Shown here in pieces: positions 6,867-11,193 of a DNA stretch of 11,193 bases; position 1 is the first letter of the stretch, and each line of letters begins with the position of its first letter. This stretch comes from Treponema sp. UBA3870 (lineage in GTDB: Bacteria; Spirochaetota; Spirochaetia; Treponematales; Treponemataceae), in contig DGGQ01000045.1 in assembly GCA_002392275.1 (NCBI GenBank), positions 1 through 11,193 of the forward strand, read 5' to 3'. The notes beneath the pieces are model-generated. The model was not told the origin of the DNA. It saw nothing but the letters and a program-made list of their open reading frames with translations, and ran no database searches. The translations under genes and the position numbers were made by a program.

Positions 6867-7850
6867 ATGGACAAAAAGATTAACTGCGTTGTTCTGCTTG
6901 GCCCCACAGCTGTAGGAAAAACCGCTCTCGGGGTCAGGCTTGCAAGAAGATTTTCCTGGGACATTGTTTCTGCCGACAGCAGGCAGGTCTACTGGGGGCT
7001 TGACATAGGAAGCGGAAAGGATTTGGCGGACTATACCGTTGTGGAAAAAAATCCCGACGGAAGCGAGTCAAGCTTCACAGTTCCGTACCATCTTATCGAT
7101 GTCGCAACTCTTGACAGCGAGTACAATGTGTTCGATTTCCAGCAGCAGTTCTACGCATTGATGAATTCAAATGTCTCCAGGGACAGGATGACTTTTGTTG
7201 TCGGCGGGACAGGCATGTATATTGATTCGGTCCTGCGTGCCTACGATTTTGTTCCAGTTCCCGAAAATGACGAGCTAAGGAGGAGTCTTGAATCAAAAAG
7301 TCTGGAGGAGCTTGATTCCATGCTTCTTGATTTGAAGCCGGACCTCCACAACAGGAGCGACTTGCTTTTGCGCGACCGGGTTGTGCGTGCGATTGAGATT
7401 GCGATGTTCATGCGAAGCGAGGAGTGTGCCGTCGCCAGGTCTAAACTTGAAAAGCGGCCCGACGTGAATGCATTTGTGATTGGGACCACCCTTGACCGCG
7501 ATGATGTCAGGTCGAACATAAGGCGGAGGCTTCTGAAGCGTCTTGATTGTGGCATGGTTGATGAAATCCAGGGGCTGCACGACAGCGGATACTCATGGGA
7601 GCGTCTTGAAAAGCTGGGGCTTGAATACAGGTACGTCAGTCTCTATCTTGAGGGCAAAATTGAAAAAAAGGATGACATGGTGGAAAATCTCTACCACGCA
7701 ATCTGCCAGTTCGCGAAAAGACAGGAGACGTGGTTCCGTGGAATGGAGAGGAAGGGCGTTAAAATAAATTGGCTCCCCCGTGTGAAAGATGGGGAAGCCA
7801 GATTCAATGCCGCGATTGATTTGCTTAGGCGGTCATGCGTTTGCTGCTAG
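6867..7850 (+). CDS. miaA: tRNA dimethylallyltransferase MiaA
   Basis: Encodes 327 residues. MiaA transfers the dimethylallyl group to N6 of A37 in tRNAs reading UNN codons, making i6A. Hallmarks are the P-loop GPTAVGKT (12-19), SADSRQVYWGLDIGSGK (35-51), VPYHLIDV (72-79), the FDFQQQFY helix, VVGGTGMYIDSVL (111-123), a RDRVVRAIEIA helix (family R..RALEV), GLEYRY and the C-terminal tRNA-binding QFAKRQETWFRG. It follows the rRNA methyltransferase by 12 bp, so the pair is probably one transcript of RNA-modifying enzymes. Only a weak SD-like GACGGA precedes the ATG. The last 18 bases overlap the convergent small gene at 7833-8054. Confidence 0.95.
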   Translation: MDKKINCVVLLGPTAVGKTALGVRLARRFSWDIVSADSRQVYWGLDIGSGKDLADYTVVEKNPDGSESSFTVPYHLIDVATLDSEYNVFDFQQQFYALMNSNVSRDRMTFVVGGTGMYIDSVLRAYDFVPVPENDELRRSLESKSLEELDSMLLDLKPDLHNRSDLLLRDRVVRAIEIAMFMRSEECAVARSKLEKRPDVNAFVIGTTLDRDDVRSNIRRRLLKRLDCGMVDEIQGLHDSGYSWERLEKLGLEYRYVSLYLEGKIEKKDDMVENLYHAICQFAKRQETWFRGMERKGVKINWLPRVKDGEARFNAAIDLLRRSCVCC

Positions 7851-8054
7851 TTTTTCCTCGGGCATGTCGATTTTTTCGATATACCCGGTGCGTATGCAGC
7901 TGTCAAACAGGGCGGTGGATATGAATGAGGTCTCCACATCCGTATACCCGTCCTCGTCCTTTACGATTCGCACTACATATCCGTCCTCAATCTGCTTTAT
8001 GACTTTCATGTAGCTAACGCGACCCCTAACTCCCTTTACTGCGTAGATTCCCAT
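7833..8054 (-). CDS. Conserved-looking small protein of unknown function (73 aa)
   Basis: Encodes 73 residues. The start is well set: AAAGGAG (8067-8061) sits six bases before ATG, the strongest SD site in this half of the window. The protein starts MGIYAVKGVRGRVSYMKVIK and has short alternating strands (DGYVVRIVKDEDGYTDVE), as in a small beta-barrel or SH3-like fold, followed by a short helix (ISTALFDSCIRTG) and a charged end. There is no signal peptide, membrane segment or known motif. It is transcribed alone, converging on miaA and overlapping its end by 18 bp, and diverging from tatD. I do not recognise the family. Confidence 0.72.
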   Translation of the reverse strand: MGIYAVKGVRGRVSYMKVIKQIEDGYVVRIVKDEDGYTDVETSFISTALFDSCIRTGYIEKIDMPEEKLAANA

Positions 8055-8121
8055 AGTCAGCTCCTTTAAGATTGTTCACCGAATTGGCGGACCTGAAAAA
8101 CTTGGAAAAATCCGGTCAGTT

Positions 8122-8150
8122 TTGACTTTTCCCTTGGATTTTACTAAATT
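8122..8150 (+). promoter_or_regulatory. Candidate promoter for tatD
   Basis: TTGACT (8122-8127), 17 bp, TAAATT (8145-8150). This predicts a transcript start near 8157 and a tatD leader of about 115 nt. A second -10-like box, TATAAC (8155-8160), lies just after it. An inverted repeat AAAATCC/GGATTTT (8107-8113 and 8136-8142) overlaps the spacer and could be an operator or chance in A+T-rich DNA. Confidence 0.4.
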
Positions 8151-8165
8151 TTTCTATAACCTTTT

Positions 8166-8285
8166 ATGAGCGGACAGCTTTACGCCACCCAAACTCTGGT
8201 TTTATTTTCGGAACATGGACGGCGCGAGTTTAGCGTTTGCATAAAAATGGAGCTTAGAGGGGAAGATTTCTATGGATTTTTTTGA
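8166..8285 (+). CDS. Possible 39-residue small ORF upstream of and overlapping tatD
   Basis: An ATG-to-TGA frame of 40 codons starts MSGQLYATQTLVLFSEHG and ends GEDFYGFF. It begins just after the candidate tatD promoter, has no SD site, and its stop lies 14 bp inside tatD in another frame, so translation would pass directly over the tatD SD site and start. That layout could couple or regulate tatD translation. It may equally be a chance ORF: it has no homology I can recognise and no clear coding signature. Confidence 0.25.
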   Translation: MSGQLYATQTLVLFSEHGRREFSVCIKMELRGEDFYGFF

Positions 8286-9081
8286 TTCGCACTTCCATTT
8301 GGTGGAACTTGTCAAGGCCGCCGGGGACTCGCAGCTTGATTTTGGGCAAATCCACGGCTGCTCATGCGCTCTGGACCCAGGAGAATTTGAGATTATGGAG
8401 AAAATCTGCCAAAAAAATCGAGATATTCTGCCTGCGTTTGGAATCCATCCACAGAATCCTGATGAAAAACTTTTGCCGTATCTGGAAAACTTGCTCTCAA
8501 ATCGACGAATTGCCGCTGTGGGGGAGATTGGCTTTGACTTTTTTTCACAGGAGGACAGAAAAAACAGACCCGCCCAGGAAAAGGTGTGGAAAAGATGCCT
8601 GAATCTTGCCGCGGAATATGGTTTCCCGGTCGTAATCCACAATAGGAAGGCCATGGACATGATTTACTCCAGCATTAAGGAGCTTTCGCATGTCCCGGCG
8701 GTGATGTTCCACTCGTTTCCGTTCGGTCCGGTAGAGGCAAGGACCATATTGGGCAGGGGTGTGGACGCGTTTTTTTCTTTTGGAAAAAATCTTCTTCGCG
8801 GGAGCGTGAGAAACAGGGAGTGCATAAAAAGTCTTCCGCTAGACAGAATCCTCCTTGAAACTGACGCCCCGTTCCAGACTCTTGGCCCCGAGCCTTTCAC
8901 CAAATCCACCGATATAGAGCTGGTCTACAGGGAGGCCGCGGTCCAGTGCCGTGCTGGTTTTGAGGATTTTGTGGAGGCCGTGGGAAACAATTTTTTGCGC
9001 TTCTTCAGACGCTCCCCGTATCTTCATTCCTCGGGCAACGACGCAAGCTCCACCTTCATCGCCTCGACCGCCGTGACATAG
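8272..9081 (+). CDS. TatD family metal-dependent hydrolase (putative deoxyribonuclease)
   Basis: Encodes 269 residues. GAGGGGA (8257-8263) lies eight bases before ATG, and MDFFDSHFHL is the canonical family start. Metal ligands expected for the TatD amidohydrolase barrel are present: Asp5/His7/His9 in DSHFHL, Glu85 in VGEIGFD, His123 in VIHNRKA, His147 in FHSF and Asp198 in LLETDAP. Family members are metal-dependent 3'-5' exonucleases or general phosphoesterases. Differences from the usual pattern are FHSFPFG in place of H.F.G, and many Cys residues. The last 20 or so residues (SSGNDASSTFIASTAVT) are low-complexity and read over the antisense of the HPt gene, so they look like run-through rather than conserved protein. 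Confidence 0.9.
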   Translation: MDFFDSHFHLVELVKAAGDSQLDFGQIHGCSCALDPGEFEIMEKICQKNRDILPAFGIHPQNPDEKLLPYLENLLSNRRIAAVGEIGFDFFSQEDRKNRPAQEKVWKRCLNLAAEYGFPVVIHNRKAMDMIYSSIKELSHVPAVMFHSFPFGPVEARTILGRGVDAFFSFGKNLLRGSVRNRECIKSLPLDRILLETDAPFQTLGPEPFTKSTDIELVYREAAVQCRAGFEDFVEAVGNNFLRFFRRSPYLHSSGNDASSTFIASTAVT

Positions 9082-9377
9082 GCATCAATGAAATTTTTGT
9101 TCAGAATCTCCAGATTCCCGTCCGCCTTTTTGCGCAGAACATCCTCCAGCGACTGACCCTCGCGGGCAAGAACCTCCGCACCAAGCTGCCTTGCCGCTCC
9201 CTTGAAGTAGTGGACGTATTTCGCAGCCTCGGTGGTGTCCTCCTTTTTCTCCAGCGACACAAGTTTTTCGCCGTCCAGAATCTTGTCGTTGATGTAGGAC
9301 TCAAGAAGAATCCTGTAGAGCGAAAGGTCGTTGTCAAGCATGTCCCTTGCTGCCTCTGTATTTAAAATCTGGTCCAT
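9024..9377 (-). CDS. Stand-alone HPt (histidine phosphotransfer) domain protein
   Basis: Encodes 117 residues. AGGAGT (9388-9383) sits five bases before ATG. The core motif is YVHYFKGAARQLGAEVLA, matching the HPt pattern HxxKGxAxxxGA; phospho-accepting His57, with Lys59? replaced by the Phe-Lys-Gly order seen in HYFKG. Flanking sequence is almost all helical, as expected for a four-helix HPt bundle (LYRILLESYINDK, LEILNKNFIDAYVTAVEAMK). HPt proteins relay phosphate between hybrid kinases and response regulators. No kinase or regulator gene is adjacent, so partners are unknown. It is transcribed alone, divergent from lepB, and its 3' end overlaps tatD by 58 bp. Confidence 0.85.
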   Translation of the reverse strand: MDQILNTEAARDMLDNDLSLYRILLESYINDKILDGEKLVSLEKKEDTTEAAKYVHYFKGAARQLGAEVLAREGQSLEDVLRKKADGNLEILNKNFIDAYVTAVEAMKVELASLPEE

Positions 9378-9430
9378 GGCGCACTCCTGAAATTTTCTTT
9401 AAAATCTTTTCACAGATTTGCTTGTAGTGA

Positions 9431-9458
9431 ATCTCGAAGAACTTAAGTTTTTCGAGAT
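9431..9458. promoter_or_regulatory. 28-bp near-perfect palindrome, candidate operator
   Basis: The arms are ATCTCGAAGAACTT and AAGTTTTTCGAGAT. They are exact reverse complements except for one mismatched pair, and the centre is CTTAAG with no loop. The site is 53-80 bp upstream of the HPt start codon and about 150 bp upstream of lepB. There is no T-run on either side, so it is not an intrinsic terminator. The symmetry fits a dimeric DNA-binding protein. Confidence 0.5.
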
Positions 9459-9557
9459 AAGTCTGAAAACGCGATGTTTAAAACCCTGTAATTTCGGGCT
9501 TTTAGACTCGCTGGCATCGATAAAAAGTCACTGAAAATGGTTTTTTGTAGATGCCTT

Positions 9558-9586
9558 ATAACAAAAAAACTATAGTATATTGTCAA
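9558..9586 (-). promoter_or_regulatory. Weak candidate promoter reading towards the HPt gene
   Basis: On the minus strand a consensus TTGACA (9586-9581) is followed after 17 bp by TGTTAT (9563-9558), a poor -10 box. If used, transcription would start near 9551 and the HPt leader of about 170 nt would include the palindrome at 9431-9458 and a second inverted repeat at 9460-9508. This is consensus matching in A+T-rich DNA only. Confidence 0.25.
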
Positions 9587-9592
9587 TTTTTT

Positions 9593-9601
9593 TGCTATAT
9601 T
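9593..9601 (+). promoter_or_regulatory. Predicted extended -10 promoter of lepB
   Basis: TGCTATATT (9593-9601) is an extended -10 element (TGn plus TATATT) ending seven bases before the lepB ATG at 9609. No good -35 box lies 16-18 bp upstream, which extended -10 promoters tolerate. No SD site is present, so a leaderless or near-leaderless mRNA is expected. Confidence 0.4.
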
Positions 9602-9608
9602 TGATTCT

Positions 9609-11193
9609 ATGAGAAAGCTGAAAGTCTTTATATACATCAATCTGGCTCTTGCGGCCGTGTTTTCGTTTCTGTGTGTGTCTTTCCACAGGGACATTTCTGT
9701 TTTGGCGTTTCCGCTTGCAATTCTCTTCACCGCGGCACTTTTTTATGTGACCGTCATTCTGCTGCTCAGGAAGAAGGAATTCAAGCATCTGGGCATGGTG
9801 CGAAGGTTTTTCCAGTACGAGCCTTTTGTGTTGATATCCGCGTTCGTGATTCAGCGTGCCGGAGAAAAGGGATGCCCGTATCCACTGGATTTGGCCGCGG
9901 CCCTTGTCTGGGTGGCGATAACGATTCTGTCCTTCGTGATTCTTTTCTTCCTTTCTGAAAAAAGATTCGGCAAGGTATGTCCAGAGTGGGCGGCTTATCT
10001 GGAGGAGCATCCAAAGAAGGTCTACCATGGAATCAAGAGGGTGGGCATTGAAGCTGCCGAGTGGGTTGACGCTCTTGTGCAGGCCGTGTTCACCATTGTC
10101 CTTCTCAACATATTTGTGTTCCAGCTGTACGAGATTCCGTCGGAGTCCATGGTGTCAACTTTCCTGATTGGGGACCGCGTGGCCGTGGGCAAAACACTTT
10201 CCGGTCCAAAATTTCCTTTGAGCGACGTGGGCCTTCCGTACATCCAGAACTACGAGCGTGGCGACATTGTTGTTTTCAGAAATCCCCACTATTCGGACGA
10301 CAGGAAGAACGAGGTAGAAACTTTCATGTCCCAGTTTGTGTACATGCTGACACTTACATTTGTAAAAACGAACAAGGACGAGAATGGAAACCAGAAGGCG
10401 GATCCGCTTGTTAAACGTGTGGTCGGTCTCCCAGGCGAGCAGCTCATGCTGATGGATGGAAATCTGTACGCAAGGACCGCAAATTCAGAATTCCGGCAGA
10501 TTCCGGCGGACAATGGATGGGCGGTGTGGAATCTTAACGCACTTCCGGCAGCCACAAAGCAGAAGGTCAAGTACTTCCCGATAAGCCAGGAGGCGTACAA
10601 CGATACATTGCAGGTTGAGGAGGAGAGACGCAATCTTGATTTGGAGTCCGCGAAGCTTGAGTGCATGTCCCTTTCCAACCGTTTCGCAAAAGTCGCCATT
10701 GGTGCCGAAGGTGTGTCCGGGGAAGGCTTCATATCAACCGACGACCTTATGGTTTACGGGCTGCAGTCGCTTTCGTCGAGAATAATCTCACGTCTTTTGA
10801 CAATGGACGGTGGAGCGGACTGGTTCAACCATTTTATGAACGACTGGTACACCGGTCTTGGTGACCTGAACAGATATACGGAGAAGGGCAGCGTGGTTGG
10901 CTCGTCACTTGTGGGAGGGGACCTTTATACCGATTCCCGGTTCCGCCTCAATTTGATGTTCAAGCTGACACTTGGAAGAATCATGGTGCGCAGCGGAGAG
11001 CTTCTTTCGAACAATGCCGACGGTCTCCAGCTTAGCTCGGATTCATACCTTGACGAGCAGTTCGAGGTCCTCAGTCGCCTTGTGAACTATGTCGTGAGGA
11101 TGGACCAGCGTAACATGGGGCTTTTCCCGGCGAACGACAGCTCCGGCAATCCATCGTACATACCCGAGAACTGCTATTTTATGATGGGCGACA
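9609..11193 (+). CDS. lepB: Signal peptidase I, unusually long (3' end cut by the window)
   Basis: The frame is open from ATG 9609 to the window end, 528 residues without a stop. Signal peptidase I cleaves signal peptides of exported proteins at the outer face of the inner membrane. Four hydrophobic segments lie at about 7-25, 31-53, 69-84 and 96-115, and a fifth (156-173) leads into box B, IPSESM, with catalytic Ser180. YERGDIVVFRNP (215-226) is box C and DPLVKRVVGLPGEQLM (265-280) is box D with general-base Lys269. NCYFMMGD (521-528) begins box E, where the sequence stops. About 250 residues separate Lys269 from box E, far more than in E. coli LepB (roughly 127) or small Gram-positive enzymes. 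The insert is charged, with helices such as YNDTLQVEEERRNLD, and has no motif I recognise. It lies in its own transcription unit, divergent from the HPt gene. Confidence 0.93.
   Translation, partial: MRKLKVFIYINLALAAVFSFLCVSFHRDISVLAFPLAILFTAALFYVTVILLLRKKEFKHLGMVRRFFQYEPFVLISAFVIQRAGEKGCPYPLDLAAALVWVAITILSFVILFFLSEKRFGKVCPEWAAYLEEHPKKVYHGIKRVGIEAAEWVDALVQAVFTIVLLNIFVFQLYEIPSESMVSTFLIGDRVAVGKTLSGPKFPLSDVGLPYIQNYERGDIVVFRNPHYSDDRKNEVETFMSQFVYMLTLTFVKTNKDENGNQKADPLVKRVVGLPGEQLMLMDGNLYARTANSEFRQIPADNGWAVWNLNALPAATKQKVKYFPISQEAYNDTLQVEEERRNLDLESAKLECMSLSNRFAKVAIGAEGVSGEGFISTDDLMVYGLQSLSSRIISRLLTMDGGADWFNHFMNDWYTGLGDLNRYTEKGSVVGSSLVGGDLYTDSRFRLNLMFKLTLGRIMVRSGELLSNNADGLQLSSDSYLDEQFEVLSRLVNYVVRMDQRNMGLFPANDSSGNPSYIPENCYFMMGD

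Noticed and set aside
8107..8142. Inverted repeat AAAATCC/GGATTTT near the tatD promoter
   Set aside because: Seven A+T-rich pairs with a 22-base loop is too weak to call a separate regulatory site.
9480..9503. Terminator-like hairpin (CCC/GGG stem flanked by AAAA and TTTT)
   Set aside because: The stem has only three G-C pairs with a bulge, and the site lies between divergent genes where no transcript is expected to end.
9570..10028. Minus-strand ORF of 152 codons at the start of lepB
   Set aside because: It covers the lepB promoter and N-terminus on the opposite strand, has no SD site and gives a basic, low-quality protein.
10289..10732. Minus-strand ORF of 147 codons inside lepB
   Set aside because: It is antisense to the signal peptidase catalytic region and is Ser-rich without any recognisable feature.

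Overview
The window most likely comes from a host-associated Treponema (Spirochaetota). This is inferred from the RHS-core signature in the first gene, the very long multi-membrane signal peptidase I, and the housekeeping gene set. No rRNA, tRNA, CRISPR array, transposase or insertion-sequence ends were seen.

The left 2.65 kb is an accessory region, visibly richer in A+T than the rest. It starts with the tail of an unidentified gene. Next comes a 250-residue orphan RHS 'tip': a short RHS core (the GARYLDP and HYAGNNPVKYVDPNG motifs) joined to a C-terminal domain that looks like a caspase-like (clan CD) cysteine peptidase, with His in SGHGS and Cys in a VIFENCYQG block. Three small genes follow, each with its own Shine-Dalgarno (SD) site and a predicted signal peptide. 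They are the natural candidates for immunity or accessory proteins of a polymorphic-toxin cassette.

From about 2.68 kb on the genes are housekeeping. A minus-strand operon runs aroB (3-dehydroquinate synthase), a cysteine desulfurase, then nrdR. Divergent from it, on the plus strand, are an RlmI-like rRNA methyltransferase and miaA. The intergenic region between the two operons holds two back-to-back promoter-like elements. In each, the -10 box lies six bases from the start codon and no SD site is present, which suggests leaderless mRNAs.

Further right are a small unknown minus-strand protein overlapping the end of miaA, a TatD-family hydrolase (plus) preceded by a possible 39-codon ORF, and a stand-alone HPt phosphotransfer protein (minus) that overlaps the 3' end of tatD by 58 bp. 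A 231-bp divergent intergenic region carries a 28-bp near-perfect palindrome. The window ends inside lepB (signal peptidase I), which is cut within its last conserved box.

Links between genes: NrdR (dNTP synthesis control), AroB (aromatic precursors), the desulfurase (sulfur transfer), RlmI-like and MiaA (RNA modification), TatD (nuclease or hydrolase) and LepB (export) are ordinary cell functions. The three predicted exported proteins on the left would all be LepB clients if their signal peptides are real.
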